A stretch of DNA of 43,302 nucleotides from Selenomonas sp. AE3005 (GTDB lineage: Bacteria; Bacillota; Negativicutes; Selenomonadales; Selenomonadaceae). Shown piece by piece: positions 14,627 to 23,569 of the stretch. Where the stretch lies: the NCBI RefSeq assembly GCF_905233635.1, contig NZ_CAJODG010000010.1:1-43302 (forward strand), given 5' to 3'. Position numbers and translations under genes: made by a program. The notes under the pieces were generated by a model. The model did not search any database. It saw only the letters and a program-made list of their open reading frames with translations, and was not told where the DNA came from. Every line of letters begins with the position of its first letter. The stretch's first letter is position 1.

Positions 14627-17600
14627 ACCATGCTAAGCCTCTTTTTGTTAGCGTCCAAGCCGTCCAGCATTCTAGGCAGGTTTGCCATGAACTGCTCATA
14701 CTGCTCGCGCAGTGCGGCCTTGACCATCTGTTCTGTGTCAGCTCCCCCACCGCCATTTATGGTAATGGTGGGGTTATATTCCAGCCTTACTTCTTTTTTG
14801 TTACTGACCGGCATTGCAACACTTCTCGATGCCGCTGCACCGCTAGGCATTGCCCCCATCATCTGCCCGGCCTGTTGCCATAATGACAACGCTCTTGCCG
14901 AGCCGTCCAGAGGGATAGCCGCCTCCGCCGATTTTTCGGCGAACGTGGTTAAGAAAGCACCTTTGTTATAGATACCACCAGCAGCATTGGCACTTACATC
15001 CACGCCTGATTTGCTTGCCGCGTCAGAGTCGCCGCCTTTTACGAAATTGACCACAGCCTGAATCGGACTGCTAAAGATTGATTTTAATCGCTCCCACTTT
15101 TCCGTAACTGCAGCAACGCCAGAGTCAACAACACTTTGTATTGTGCTCCATACGCTCTGCACGGTGCTTACAATGCTATTCCATGCAGATACCGCCGCAT
15201 TGTATATGCTATTCCAGCAAGCTATTATTACTGCGGCCGCCGCTGTGATAAATGCGCCGATGAACTCAGCTGCACCTGACACTATTGTGGTAATTGCCGC
15301 CCATGCTTCTGTTGCGTATGTCTTAATGGTTTCCCATACTCCCATTATGACTTCGCCAGCGCTCACCAGGAACGACACAACGGCATCAACCACAGCCATA
15401 ACATACGGGCCAATAAAGCCCCATACTGCCATAGCCACAGCTTTGATGCCAAGCCATGTCACATAAATGACAGCGCCTGCCGCCAACATAGCCGCTGCAA
15501 TGGTTGCCAATATCGGCAACGCCACAACCGCTATTGCTATGAACGCTACCTTGGCCACGGTCTTTATAATCGACCACACAGCGCTGAATACCGGCACAAG
15601 CGCATTCACCACCGCTGTTATCACGGCTATTGTCGTTTTTACAGCATTGGATATAGCGCCCCACACAGCAACCACCACTGATGCCACAGTTTGGATGATG
15701 GTGCCGACAACAGATACCCATGTGCGAATATAAGCCGCCCACAGTCTAAACCCGGTTGCTATGATTGTTTTTACGACATTCACAATGCCTGAGAATATCG
15801 GGACAATCATACTGACACCGGCCATCACAGACGGGGCAATGCTTGCCCAAATGCCTTTCAGGAATTCTATGCCAGCTTGCGCAGCTGATTTTATGCCTTC
15901 CCAGGCTGCCATCACAATGGGCGCTATTGCTTCCCATACTTCCATTGCCGCAGATTTGATTTCTTCCCAAGCGGCAATAACCGTACTGCGGAATGTTTCA
16001 TTCGTGTTATACAGGTATACCATAGCGCCTATCAAAGCCGTAATGGCTAAAACTACCAACGCAATCGGATTTGCTGACATAACCGCATTAAATGCAGCCT
16101 GTGCGGCGGCGACCACCTTAGTTGTTGCCGCCTGCATCTTCATTGCCGCAGCATGTGCCAGTGCTCCTGCCGTCGTCCCTTCTTGTACTACGCCATAAGC
16201 AGCCAGTTTAGCTATCAGTAAATCCCATCCAGCTTGAACCGCGAACACAGTTTTCAACGCAACCACCAGCCCAAACAGTCCTGCTGCAATCGCAAGCAAC
16301 GTCTGAATCAATTCTTGGTTGTCACTTGCCCATGTTGCAATGCTTGATACCACAGGTGCAATAGATGATAGCAGCCCATTTACCGCAGGCAATAATGCAG
16401 AGCCTATGCCTATGGCCAATGCCATCAACGTGTTCTTGGCAAGTTGCAACTGGTTTTCTGTCGTTTTGCTACGCGCCACATATTCTGCTTCCATTGAGTT
16501 AGCATATTTGCTCGCGTCTGCCACCTTGCTGAAATTTTCTTCCAACGCATCAAGATTACTTAACAACGGTGAAATGGCTCCGATTGACTCTTTGCCAAAC
16601 AAATCAGCCAATACAGTTGCCTGCTCATACTTATCAAGTCCTTGGATAGCCTGGAACACATCCATGATTGCGCCTTTGGCATCCGTCTGCATTTTCTGGG
16701 CCATCGTTACTGCATTCAGCCCTAGTTTCTTGAATGCAGCCGCCTGTGATTTTGTAGCGCCTTCGCCTGCAACCATGCCGAGTATCAAATTCTTAATGCC
16801 CGTAGCGGCTACTTCTGACTGAACGCCAGTGCCAACCATCGATGCACCCAATGCGGCGATTTCTCCTGAAGCTACACCGCCGATTTCGCCCAACGGGCCA
16901 ATGCGGGTAACAACATCCGATATTAGCGGTGCAGATGCGGCTGTGGTATTGCCTAAGTAGTTAATCTTGTCAGCAAGATTAACTACATCATCCTGCCCCA
17001 TCTTGAATGCAGTTCTCCACTTTGCCATCATATCGCCAGCCTGTTCTGCGGTCACGTCAAACGCAATCCCCATCTTTGTAGCCGATTCGGCGAAACTCAT
17101 CAAATCCGCACGGTCAATGTTAGACTGCCCACCTGCTGCAACTATCTTGGCAATATCGTCAGCTGCCATAGGCAATGTCTGAGATAGTTTCAAGATATCG
17201 TTGTTCATTTCTTTGAACTGTTCTGGTGTTTCGAAATCAACCACTTTTTTAACATCCGCCATGGCACTTTCGAAGTCCATTGCCGCTTTGGTTGCTGCCA
17301 CAAGTGGGGCTGCTAACACAGCACCGGCAACGACAGTATTTTTCAGACTGCCTGTAATGTTATCAAACCGGGCCTGCGCTTCTTCCTGCCTAGCCTGTGC
17401 ATTCAGAATATCCGACCTGCGTTGCGTCAACGCATTTATACGAGACTGCAAATCAGCAATATGCCGATATTGTGCCTCGCTTACATGGCCAGTCGCCCTT
17501 TGTTCGGCGTCAGCCGCCCGCTGGGCATCACGCATAGCCTGATTGGCTTGTCTTATCTGCGTCTGCAGTTGCCTTGATTCTTGGATAGCTCTTTGCATGG

Positions 17601-17673
17601 ACGATGTAACAGAGCCGTCCAGCTTGCCCTTAATTGCAATAGCAAGCTCCATAATCCTTCCTGCCATATTCAA
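14623..17673 (-). CDS. T: tail tape measure protein
   Basis: A 1016-residue protein that sets tail length and is ejected ahead of the DNA. The N-terminal 120 residues are coiled coil (QIRQANQAMRDAQRAADAEQR). A tape measure core follows (DFESAMADVKKVVDFETPEQF, QTLPMAADDIAKIVAAGGQS, matching TIGR01760-type proteins). From about 400 to 830 there are many hydrophobic segments and Trp-spaced repeats (AAWEEIKSAAMEVWEAIAP, SIYNAAVSAWNSI). The C-terminus carries the conserved ANAAGGIYNKGAFLTTFAEKS and the EYNPTITINGGGGADTEQM motif. Its large size predicts a tail of about 150 nm, assuming the usual ~0.15 nm per residue. Confidence 0.95.
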   Translation of the reverse strand: MNMAGRIMELAIAIKGKLDGSVTSSMQRAIQESRQLQTQIRQANQAMRDAQRAADAEQRATGHVSEAQYRHIADLQSRINALTQRRSDILNAQARQEEAQARFDNITGSLKNTVVAGAVLAAPLVAATKAAMDFESAMADVKKVVDFETPEQFKEMNNDILKLSQTLPMAADDIAKIVAAGGQSNIDRADLMSFAESATKMGIAFDVTAEQAGDMMAKWRTAFKMGQDDVVNLADKINYLGNTTAASAPLISDVVTRIGPLGEIGGVASGEIAALGASMVGTGVQSEVAATGIKNLILGMVAGEGATKSQAAAFKKLGLNAVTMAQKMQTDAKGAIMDVFQAIQGLDKYEQATVLADLFGKESIGAISPLLSNLDALEENFSKVADASKYANSMEAEYVARSKTTENQLQLAKNTLMALAIGIGSALLPAVNGLLSSIAPVVSSIATWASDNQELIQTLLAIAAGLFGLVVALKTVFAVQAGWDLLIAKLAAYGVVQEGTTAGALAHAAAMKMQAATTKVVAAAQAAFNAVMSANPIALVVLAITALIGAMVYLYNTNETFRSTVIAAWEEIKSAAMEVWEAIAPIVMAAWEGIKSAAQAGIEFLKGIWASIAPSVMAGVSMIVPIFSGIVNVVKTIIATGFRLWAAYIRTWVSVVGTIIQTVASVVVAVWGAISNAVKTTIAVITAVVNALVPVFSAVWSIIKTVAKVAFIAIAVVALPILATIAAAMLAAGAVIYVTWLGIKAVAMAVWGFIGPYVMAVVDAVVSFLVSAGEVIMGVWETIKTYATEAWAAITTIVSGAAEFIGAFITAAAAVIIACWNSIYNAAVSAWNSIVSTVQSVWSTIQSVVDSGVAAVTEKWERLKSIFSSPIQAVVNFVKGGDSDAASKSGVDVSANAAGGIYNKGAFLTTFAEKSAEAAIPLDGSARALSLWQQAGQMMGAMPSGAAASRSVAMPVSNKKEVRLEYNPTITINGGGGADTEQMVKAALREQYEQFMANLPRMLDGLDANKKRLSMV

Positions 17674-17681
17674 CCTCCTTT

Positions 17682-17858
17682 CTATTTTTTTGATATTTCA
17701 TCATTTTCCCTTTTGATTTCAGCGTTCATGATGTCTATCCAATCATAGAAATCGCCGATAGGTATCTCTAATAAATAACCTATCGGCGTATTACTATATT
17801 TGGCTAGTCGCAGGGCTGACAAGCGTATATTGCTTATTTCCCCGCATTGAGTAAAAAA
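17682..17858 (-). CDS. -1 frameshift extension (E') of the tail assembly chaperone
   Basis: This frame has no credible start of its own near the overlap. It is entered by a -1 slip at T TTT TTA (17852-17858) from the upstream chaperone ORF, after which it reads TQCGEISNIRLSALRLAKYS and continues to ISKK, adding about 56 residues (168 in total). The same arrangement, E then E+E', is known in P2 and G/GT in lambda: the long form binds the tape measure. The region includes a perfect CGCCGATAGGT/ACCTATCGGCG stem at 17753-17788, too far downstream (64 bases) to be a classical frameshift stimulator. Confidence 0.85.
   Translation of the reverse strand, partial: FFTQCGEISNIRLSALRLAKYSNTPIGYLLEIPIGDFYDWIDIMNAEIKRENDEISKK
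17753..17788. other. perfect 11-bp inverted repeat inside the E' reading frame
   Basis: CGCCGATAGGT (17753-17763) and ACCTATCGGCG (17778-17788) with a 14-base loop. It is inside coding sequence and followed by no T-tract. It could slow ribosomes or protect the messenger; it is too far from the slip site to count as a normal stimulator. Confidence 0.6.
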
Positions 17859-18187
17859 GCCTGCGCTTTCACGCAAGCCGCAGTGAAGTCCGTAGCGCCT
17901 AAGCTGAGAATATCATCATAGCGAACACCAGCCGCCGCTGCGGCCACCGTCGCCTGGAACACCATGGAAAGTGACGGCACAAGCATGCCAGGGTCTTGCT
18001 TTTTGGCAACCTTTTCGCACTTGATGAGCGTATAGCCGTTTATCTTTTTGAAATTAAAGACCAGCTCCGTTTTGCCGTTCGGCATAGGCTCCGTGAGCAC
18101 CAACGTGTCGTTCTCGTCTACCAGTTCAGCATCTACCTGCTCTACGTCTTCAACAAGCTCTGCTTTTACATTTTTTTCTTCAGTCAT
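17834..18187 (-). CDS. E: tail assembly chaperone (P2 gpE-like, short form)
   Basis: A 117-residue protein just upstream of the tape measure gene. It starts with an acidic segment (AELVEDVEQVDAELVDEND). The helical core follows (NFKKINGYTLIKCEKVAKKQDP, PSLSMVFQATVAAAAAGVRYDDIL), as in tail assembly chaperones of contractile tails. The protein coats and protects the tape measure during tail assembly and is not in the virion. Near its 3' end is the slip site for the longer form. Confidence 0.88.
   Translation of the reverse strand: MTEEKNVKAELVEDVEQVDAELVDENDTLVLTEPMPNGKTELVFNFKKINGYTLIKCEKVAKKQDPGMLVPSLSMVFQATVAAAAAGVRYDDILSLGATDFTAACVKAQAFLLNAGK
17852..17858 (-). promoter_or_regulatory. -1 programmed frameshift slip site T TTT TTA
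   Basis: Within GCT TTT TTA CTC the heptamer TTTTTTA is in the correct zero-frame phase (X XXY YYZ). The zero frame ends 18 bases downstream of it; the -1 frame stays open to 17682. Confidence 0.88.
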
Positions 18188-18202
18188 GTTTCTATTCCTC
18201 CA

Positions 18203-18733
18203 TTACATACCGATGTTTCTACGTACAACTTCGAGCATATCCACGCCATCAATCACGCACTTATAGCCATACTTGTCAACTTCGCAAGCAGTACTGCCAT
18301 TGATGTCGATTTTGATATAGTGTGTCTCAATGACCGTTTCACTGTCGGTTGCCTCGCCAGCTTTGATGGTGCCAGGGTTGTGGCTCTTGACACGACCACG
18401 GATGGCTACGCGGTACTGCTCATGCACATAATCATCACTGCCGCTATCGAAATACTGCTTATCCGCATAAAGCTCAAGGCTCACCGTCTTGCCACCAATC
18501 AATCTGGTTGCAGTCTTGGTAGGGAGCTGCCAAGTGAGCTTGGTTTCCATGCCATCAAAATGGCCCTCAACCGGTGCATCAATTTTACCAGCAAGGCCGA
18601 TTCCGGTGACTTCTGCAGTCAAGGAAGTGAACTCAGGAAGTTCTACCTCCTTGACGCCAATCATATCATCTGCACTGCCGCCGATATAGGCGCGCATGTC
18701 ATTGATAACTTCAGGTACTTTATTTACAGGCAT
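18203..18733 (-). CDS. FII: major tail tube protein (P2 FII family)
   Basis: A 176-residue protein of the Phage_tube family that forms the inner tube. Signature segments are MPVNKVPEVINDMRAYIGG at the start, LPEFTSLTAEVTGIGLAGKIDAPVEGHF, and the C-terminal HYIKIDINGSTACEVDKYGY. It follows the sheath gene with the normal spacing and its length is usual for the family. Confidence 0.96.
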   Translation of the reverse strand: MPVNKVPEVINDMRAYIGGSADDMIGVKEVELPEFTSLTAEVTGIGLAGKIDAPVEGHFDGMETKLTWQLPTKTATRLIGGKTVSLELYADKQYFDSGSDDYVHEQYRVAIRGRVKSHNPGTIKAGEATDSETVIETHYIKIDINGSTACEVDKYGYKCVIDGVDMLEVVRRNIGM

Positions 18734-18750
18734 TGTCTTAACCTCCTCTA

Positions 18751-20202
18751 TTAGCTAAAGAGCGCTTTGAAATTATTGACATCATATTCCAGAATGTCGT
18801 CAATTTCCTGAGCCGGAACAGGCGGCGTAATATAGCTGTGAACGCGGATGATGCCCTGCAACAGGTCTGTCGTCGGATTTTCTTCTTCCAAGAATTTGAT
18901 ATCAGCGCCCAACAGGAAGCCACGAGAAACAAGGCCATTCAGGCGGATTTGTTCGCTGTCCACAATAGTTTTGACTAAGCGCGGAGTCAGTGGCTGGTCT
19001 ACTTTCTTCCAGTAGGTCAAGATGAATGTCTGATACTGCCAATCAAAAATGCGGCGAGCGCAGATGAAGCTATCCTTTACATCAGTGATGGACGGATAAG
19101 CGCCAGAGTAGTTGCCCCACGTTTTCCAACCGCCAGAGAAGTTGAGCCCGGTCATTACGCCCTGGCTATTCAAGAGGTTAGCCTGGGACAAGCTGATGTT
19201 GACTTCCGTGCCGTCTTTCAAGCAAAGGCCAGTTGCCTGCAGCGTCTGGTTAGACGGGGACTGATAAGGCACATCGTCATTGGCGGCATCAGTCACGCCG
19301 ATAACGCCCATAACATGCGTCGACATATGGAATATCATGTCTCCTTGCTTCACGCATGGCCAGCAAACGTACTGATTCGTGCCGGTGTAGTTGTTCGTAT
19401 TCTTCCATGCATTGACGCCGGAATACGTCTGAACTTCCTGCGTGTCCACATCCGTCAAGCAGATGCAGCGGAACAACTCGGAAATGTTCAGGCATTTTGC
19501 TTTCATGACGGCAGCTACCGTGGGGTTCTCAGACCAGCCCGGTGCTGCTACAATACCCGGCACCATGCCGAATATCGTATAGATACTATCGATAAGTTCC
19601 ATACCCGTGGGGTTTCCAGCAAGGTCAACGCCGCCGATTACTGTGTTTGCCGTTACTGCTGCAGGGTCTACCTTATCGTAGGTCAATACGACGGATTCAT
19701 TGCTTGCCAGTGCTCCGTCCGGCAGAATCGTAATCAGCAGTTTGCCATCTTCGTCATACGCCGCCGTATAATCCGTGCCAAGAACTGCGTCCTTCGTGGA
19801 TTCAGCAGTAGCTTTCACCTTCAAGCTGGAAAGAATAACCGGTTCGTCCAGCAGCAGTTTCTTGTCTGCCGATACTGCCTTTTCTACACCAGCAACACCA
19901 GCTTTGTGCACATCTGGGTTCAGCACGTTTACAAAAATAATCGGCTTAACTGCGTACAGCTTAAACTGGCTATACATAGCTTCGCACAGGGTATATTTAT
20001 CCCAGTCGTCGCTATATCCCAGTGCCGCTACTGCTTCGCCCCAAGAGTAGCAGATAACCGGTTTATTAACATAAGCCTTCGGATTATCCGTGAGGTGAAC
20101 CGGCGCCGTACCAAACACCACCGGCAATCCTGCCGTAGTCGCTACCGGGGTAACAACAGAGGTTGGCACCTCGTTTGCTTTTACGCCATGAAAATATGCC
20201 AT
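18751..20202 (-). CDS. FI: contractile tail sheath protein
   Basis: A 483-residue sheath subunit of the Phage_sheath_1 family. The N-terminal HGVKANEVPTSVVTPVATTAGLPVVFGTAPVH arm region, the central insertion domain, and the C-terminal FICARRIFDWQYQTFILTYWKKVDQPLTPRLV / SRGFLLGADIKFLEEENP segments are all present. Its presence defines the phage as a myovirus. Length is typical, and no break is visible. Confidence 0.97.
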   Translation of the reverse strand: MAYFHGVKANEVPTSVVTPVATTAGLPVVFGTAPVHLTDNPKAYVNKPVICYSWGEAVAALGYSDDWDKYTLCEAMYSQFKLYAVKPIIFVNVLNPDVHKAGVAGVEKAVSADKKLLLDEPVILSSLKVKATAESTKDAVLGTDYTAAYDEDGKLLITILPDGALASNESVVLTYDKVDPAAVTANTVIGGVDLAGNPTGMELIDSIYTIFGMVPGIVAAPGWSENPTVAAVMKAKCLNISELFRCICLTDVDTQEVQTYSGVNAWKNTNNYTGTNQYVCWPCVKQGDMIFHMSTHVMGVIGVTDAANDDVPYQSPSNQTLQATGLCLKDGTEVNISLSQANLLNSQGVMTGLNFSGGWKTWGNYSGAYPSITDVKDSFICARRIFDWQYQTFILTYWKKVDQPLTPRLVKTIVDSEQIRLNGLVSRGFLLGADIKFLEEENPTTDLLQGIIRVHSYITPPVPAQEIDDILEYDVNNFKALFS

Positions 20203-20474
20203 TATTTATTCGCTCCTTTCTCATGCTGCTCCAACGCTTTCTGATAGAAGGTGTTGAGAGCCGTTCCTTTGTGACCTACTTCCGCCCGCGCCGCATTCAG
20301 CTTGTCCGGGCTAACAAATAGGTGCTTCATTACAGGGTCATTTTCATACTCTGCCGGTATCCCTTCCGCAAAAATAGTGAAGGTTGACAGAATCGAGTCT
20401 CTAAAGCCCGGGCCAACGTAGACAACAGGGCCATTCGCCTGTTTCGTCGGCTGGCTTTTTTTAGCTTTTTCCAT
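20202..20474 (-). CDS. unidentified small protein before the sheath
   Basis: A 90-residue protein. The first 15 residues are Lys/Gln-rich and probably unstructured. The core (GPVVYVGPGFRDSILSTFTIFAEGIPAEYENDP, then LFVSPDKLNAARAEVGHKGTAL) is conserved-looking, with an early GPGF loop. It overlaps both neighbours by a few bases. I think it is a small neck or tail accessory protein that commonly precedes sheath genes in such prophages, but I do not know its function. Confidence 0.75.
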   Translation of the reverse strand: MEKAKKSQPTKQANGPVVYVGPGFRDSILSTFTIFAEGIPAEYENDPVMKHLFVSPDKLNAARAEVGHKGTALNTFYQKALEQHEKGANK

Positions 20475-20955
20475 AGTTGCCTCCTATAATCAATTCTGGC
20501 CTGTATTTCTTTGGTTGTTGAACGTATACGTCAAATTCAAAAAATCCCAGCCACATCGGATAAGCTTGTTCATCGGTAACAGTAACCTTCATTCCTGGTG
20601 CCACAAAAGCATTTTCTATGGGGTTCTCAGATAGCAGCCGCATCCGGATGAATTCCAGCAAATGAAACAGGGTGTCACCTGCATATTGCTTATCATCATC
20701 GTACACAGTCACATAAACCACAATCCCAACCGTGGAATCTTCCTCACCGTCATGGATGGTGGACGGCCTAACAACAACGGCAGGGCATTGCTCACGCATT
20801 GCCGCTGCCGAGTTGCACTTAGGCAAAAAACCGGTATGCACGCTTATCGGTTCTTTATCCTCTTTGCCATTATGTTTAGTTGTTACCTCATCGTATTCCT
20901 GACAAGCTCTCTTTAGGAAACTGGTTATAGTCCTGGCACAATCTAAAGGTGTCAT
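20461..20955 (-). CDS. probable tail completion/terminator protein
   Basis: A 164-residue protein starting PLDCARTITSFLKRACQEYDEVT, with a middle VVVRPSTIHDGEEDSTVGIVVYVTVYDDD and LFHLLEFIRMRLLSEN, and a C-terminal AYPMWLGFFEFDVYVQQP. The long helix followed by beta strands and the location just after the Z-like gene and before the sheath are what tail terminator (gpU/gp24-like) proteins show. The assignment is by fold impression and position, without a strong signature. Confidence 0.65.
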   Translation of the reverse strand: MTPLDCARTITSFLKRACQEYDEVTTKHNGKEDKEPISVHTGFLPKCNSAAAMREQCPAVVVRPSTIHDGEEDSTVGIVVYVTVYDDDKQYAGDTLFHLLEFIRMRLLSENPIENAFVAPGMKVTVTDEQAYPMWLGFFEFDVYVQQPKKYRPELIIGGNYGKS

Positions 20956-21467
20956 TGTTCCAGCCTCCTTGTAATTTCATGCATTAACCGAGATTCAAAC
21001 ATTTCCGTGCCAGCTTCCTGTACTTTTTCCAATACTGCAGGATTCCCAAAAAGCTGTGGTACTGCCGGGCCATACAAATCTCTAAAAGGCAGGCGGCTGC
21101 TTGATTCTCTCGCCACAAAGCGATTATTCAAAGTGAACGACCGAGGGACAAGCGTTTTCTTGCCTTTCTTTACTGACACGAAAATGCCTTTCCGTTTAGC
21201 TGCCACGCTATATGACTTAATCGGCTCACTGCCGCCTTTTACCTCAAGCACCGCACCGTCAGCGGCCTTCTTAATATTGGACTTGCCTTTCAGTGTGCCT
21301 GCTTTGACTGCATAGACCTTTCGAATCTCCTTGGTGCCCACCTTTCGAGCATGCACAGCCGCCCGCTGAGCTGCTGCCGAAATTGCCGAATACATGTTGC
21401 GGTTATCCAGCGAATTCAGCATTCTGTTCAATGCCGCATCTGTATTCAGCTCTATTTCAATAGACAT
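20952..21467 (-). CDS. Z: minor tail protein Z-like (lambda gpZ family)
   Basis: A 171-residue basic protein matching the Minor_tail_Z family: N-terminal helix AAQRAAVHARKVGTKEIRKVYAVKAGTLKGK, a beta region IKSYSVAAKRKGIFVSVKKGKK, and the C-terminal PFRDLYGPAVPQLFGNPAVL with EMFESRLMHEITRRLEQ. In lambda gpZ completes the tail end that joins the head. It follows the FII-like gene, as in lambda, though the tail here is of P2 type. Confidence 0.85.
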   Translation of the reverse strand: MSIEIELNTDAALNRMLNSLDNRNMYSAISAAAQRAAVHARKVGTKEIRKVYAVKAGTLKGKSNIKKAADGAVLEVKGGSEPIKSYSVAAKRKGIFVSVKKGKKTLVPRSFTLNNRFVARESSSRLPFRDLYGPAVPQLFGNPAVLEKVQEAGTEMFESRLMHEITRRLEQ

Positions 21468-21479
21468 AGTCTCACCGCC

Positions 21480-21812
21480 CTATGCATGGTTGAAGTGGAG
21501 TGTTATGCTGAGCAGCCCCATATCGTCCACGCAAGAATCAACTACCATAGGCTCCCCATCCAGCGTCATTACCTCGCCCTCTGCAGGAACCTCGCCAATC
21601 AATTCTTTTTTAACGTGGACGATGGTGGTCTGTCCATGTATGCCTTCAAAACCGCGATAATCTAATCCCTGTAAAAACTTCTCCTGCTCCGTGGGGCTTT
21701 GAACCACACACAGGATAGTTTCCCCATTTATTTCGTGCTCGTCCGCGAATTCGTCAGCATTGATAAATACGTTGGTCAGGTCTTCTGCCAGCATATCCTT
21801 GAAGGCGCTCAT
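21480..21812 (-). CDS. head-tail joining protein FII-like
   Basis: A 110-residue acidic protein with the pattern of lambda gpFII-type attachment proteins: FINADEFADEHEINGETILCVV near the start, a central EKFLQGLDYRGFEGIHGQTTIVHVKK, and a C-terminal GEVMTLDGEPMVVDSCVDDMGLLSITLHF. gpFII sits on the portal/gpW ring and receives the tail. The position between the FI-position gene and Z repeats the lambda order. Confidence 0.82.
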   Translation of the reverse strand: MSAFKDMLAEDLTNVFINADEFADEHEINGETILCVVQSPTEQEKFLQGLDYRGFEGIHGQTTIVHVKKELIGEVPAEGEVMTLDGEPMVVDSCVDDMGLLSITLHFNHA

Positions 21813-22126
21813 TTTTTGCCGCCTTTTTTACCACCCTTCTTGACACCTGTTGTGGGGTCAACTGGCGGCAAATCTTTCACAGTTTCTTCCCCCGTGTCAT
21901 CGTCAGCATCATCGTCAGCATCCACAGGGTCAACCTGCGGTGTCTTCGGTTCTTCCGGTGCAGGTGCTTTCTGTTCTGCTGCAGTCTCATTCACGAGCTT
22001 AGCAACCCCCAGGCGAACAAAGCGTTTAGCGGTCTCTTTGTCCACGTCTGCAGTCTGATTAAGCTTGTAGAGCTTCTTTCCGCATGTAATCATGCCTTTT
22101 GTTACTAAAATCTTCATGGCTATCAC
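21809..22126 (-). CDS. small protein at the lambda FI position
   Basis: About 100 residues. The first structured part (KILVTKGMITCGKKLYKLNQTADVDKETAKRFVRLGVAKLV) is a small beta/helix domain found after capsid genes in many siphophages. Then comes a Pro/Ala linker, an acidic run (VDADDDADDDTGEE) and a Lys/Gly tail. The first possible start is GTG at 22124-22126, overlapping the capsid stop (GTGA); an ATG at 22115-22117 is an alternative. Overlaps on both sides suggest tight coupling. Confidence 0.75.
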   Translation of the reverse strand: MIAMKILVTKGMITCGKKLYKLNQTADVDKETAKRFVRLGVAKLVNETAAEQKAPAPEEPKTPQVDPVDADDDADDDTGEETVKDLPPVDPTTGVKKGGKKGGKK

Positions 22127-23181
22127 GCTTTCGTCTTAATGTAAGCCCAGTCATCAATGGATTCCGGGGCCAGCAGGAACCGGCTGTAAACCGTCAGGCT
22201 CATCGTGTTTGATGCCTTGGATGCTACATATTTCGGTACATACAGACCGGAATACGTCTCAAAGCCGTTTTCTGCATCGTCAATGAGATTGACAGCGCCA
22301 TGGAGCTGGCGGCCACGTCCCGGAATACCGATGATTACATCATCATCACCGAGGAACGGCTTTACGGAGCCATCGTCTGCCGTGTAGGTTTCCATGTAGG
22401 AGAACACTTCGAGGTTCAGGCTGCTAATCATACCGATGCGCATAACCTGCGGTGAAGTGATACGCGGCTGAATACTCATCAGAGACAAGTTGTTGTTGCT
22501 CGGAACGGCCAGCCACTTCATGATTTCCGTATTGTTCAGGAGATAATCAGCGATGTTCTTACCGCAAATCATAACGGTCGGCACAACGCCAGCATTTTCC
22601 TGAATCTGCTCGGAAGCATTCTTGATGTCCGAATAAATCGTAGCACCTGCCTGGTCCCAATCGGTGTCCGGCGTAATGCTCTGATTCCAGTCAAAGTTGA
22701 TTGTAGCCTGCTTTTCGGTTACGCCGTCATCAGCATACCCTTTGATGGTGTAGGAACCCGTGGTGAGGATTTCTGCCGCCATCTGATTCTTGCGGTTCAG
22801 AATCGTTGCCTGCAGTTCCTTCAAATCCGCGGCCTGAATCTCAGCCGCCCGCTGAGCCGCGGTCTTACTCGTGTAGATGTTCTCGCCAAAGCCGCGCTGT
22901 TCGATGTCAGCAGGGTTTACCGTGCGACGCGGTGCGACCATCGGCGGCTCATAGATGTTGATGTTGGAACCTTCGCGGCTCATGTTTACACCGTGAACCT
23001 CGCCGTCAACAACGAACGGGGCAAGGCGACGACCCCCTTTGCGATATTCGACCATGATTTTGCTGGTCACGGCGGGTGTAGGGGTAATCGGAAAAAACGT
23101 ATCTACCAGCGTAGTGGCAGGAGCCTTAAAACGCTCCATCGCCTGCATAAGAGATACAGTGTCTTTCATGTTAATAGCCAT
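22123..23181 (-). CDS. E: major capsid protein (lambda gpE family)
   Basis: A 352-residue HK97-fold capsid protein of the Phage_cap_E family. Family segments are visible in order: LMQAMERFKAPATTLVDTFFP, the RGGRRLAPFV-like loop (KGGRRLAPFVVDG), NIYEPPMVAPRRTVNPADIEQRGFGENIY, the long helix AAQRAAEIQAADLKELQATILNRKNQMAAEILTTG, and the P-domain GRGRQLHGAVNLIDDAENGF. Length is normal for the lambda type. It follows the decoration protein gene, as in lambda (D then E). Confidence 0.95.
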   Translation of the reverse strand: MAINMKDTVSLMQAMERFKAPATTLVDTFFPITPTPAVTSKIMVEYRKGGRRLAPFVVDGEVHGVNMSREGSNINIYEPPMVAPRRTVNPADIEQRGFGENIYTSKTAAQRAAEIQAADLKELQATILNRKNQMAAEILTTGSYTIKGYADDGVTEKQATINFDWNQSITPDTDWDQAGATIYSDIKNASEQIQENAGVVPTVMICGKNIADYLLNNTEIMKWLAVPSNNNLSLMSIQPRITSPQVMRIGMISSLNLEVFSYMETYTADDGSVKPFLGDDDVIIGIPGRGRQLHGAVNLIDDAENGFETYSGLYVPKYVASKASNTMSLTVYSRFLLAPESIDDWAYIKTKA

Positions 23182-23198
23182 AGTATTTAGCCTCCTTC

Positions 23199-23552
23199 TT
23201 ACTTTAAGCTGGACAACAGAATTCCCACGCCGCGCAAATCTTCTTCGTGTGCCGTTACCGTATCGCCATCAGCCGCAATGAGTTTTTCGCGGTTGAAATA
23301 GCCTTTCGTGTAGACCGTGCCCACTTTGTCTGCTGCAGTTGCGTCCACAGCTTCCTTGGCAACGAATACAGCCACGCCATCCGTTGCAGGAGTGGCGACA
23401 ATCTTACCGGTGGTCGCATCGATGCTCAGCAGTGCACCGCGTTCCACCTTCGTGCCAGTCTTGAACGTTACGTTCTTGGTCATAACTGCTACTTCAGGGC
23501 CGGCGAAAAGTTCATCATAGGTTACACCGGCAATCGTTTCATGATAAGCCAT
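23199..23552 (-). CDS. D: head decoration protein (lambda gpD family)
   Basis: A 117-residue protein of the HDPD family that trimerises on the capsid outside and stabilises it. It shows ETIAGVTYDELFAGPEVAVMTKNVTFKTGTKVERGALLSID, followed by KIVATPATDGVAVFVAKEAVDAT and a C-terminal VYTKGYFNREKL and RGVGILLSS. Size and location are as in lambda. Confidence 0.93.
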   Translation of the reverse strand: MAYHETIAGVTYDELFAGPEVAVMTKNVTFKTGTKVERGALLSIDATTGKIVATPATDGVAVFVAKEAVDATAADKVGTVYTKGYFNREKLIAADGDTVTAHEEDLRGVGILLSSLK

Positions 23553-23569
23553 AATCTTTGACCTCCTTC

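Noticed and set aside
14276..14971. 231-codon plus-strand open frame
   Set aside because: It is antisense to three recognised tail genes (hub D, X and tape measure), with no start signal.
17996..18754. 252-codon plus-strand open frame
   Set aside because: It is antisense to the tail tube gene and the chaperone gene; the codon pattern fits the minus strand.
19315..20244. 309-codon plus-strand open frame opposite the sheath gene
   Set aside because: It lies fully antisense to the clear tail sheath gene, is rich in Arg/Cys/His, has no ribosome-binding site and matches nothing recognisable; it is a shadow frame.
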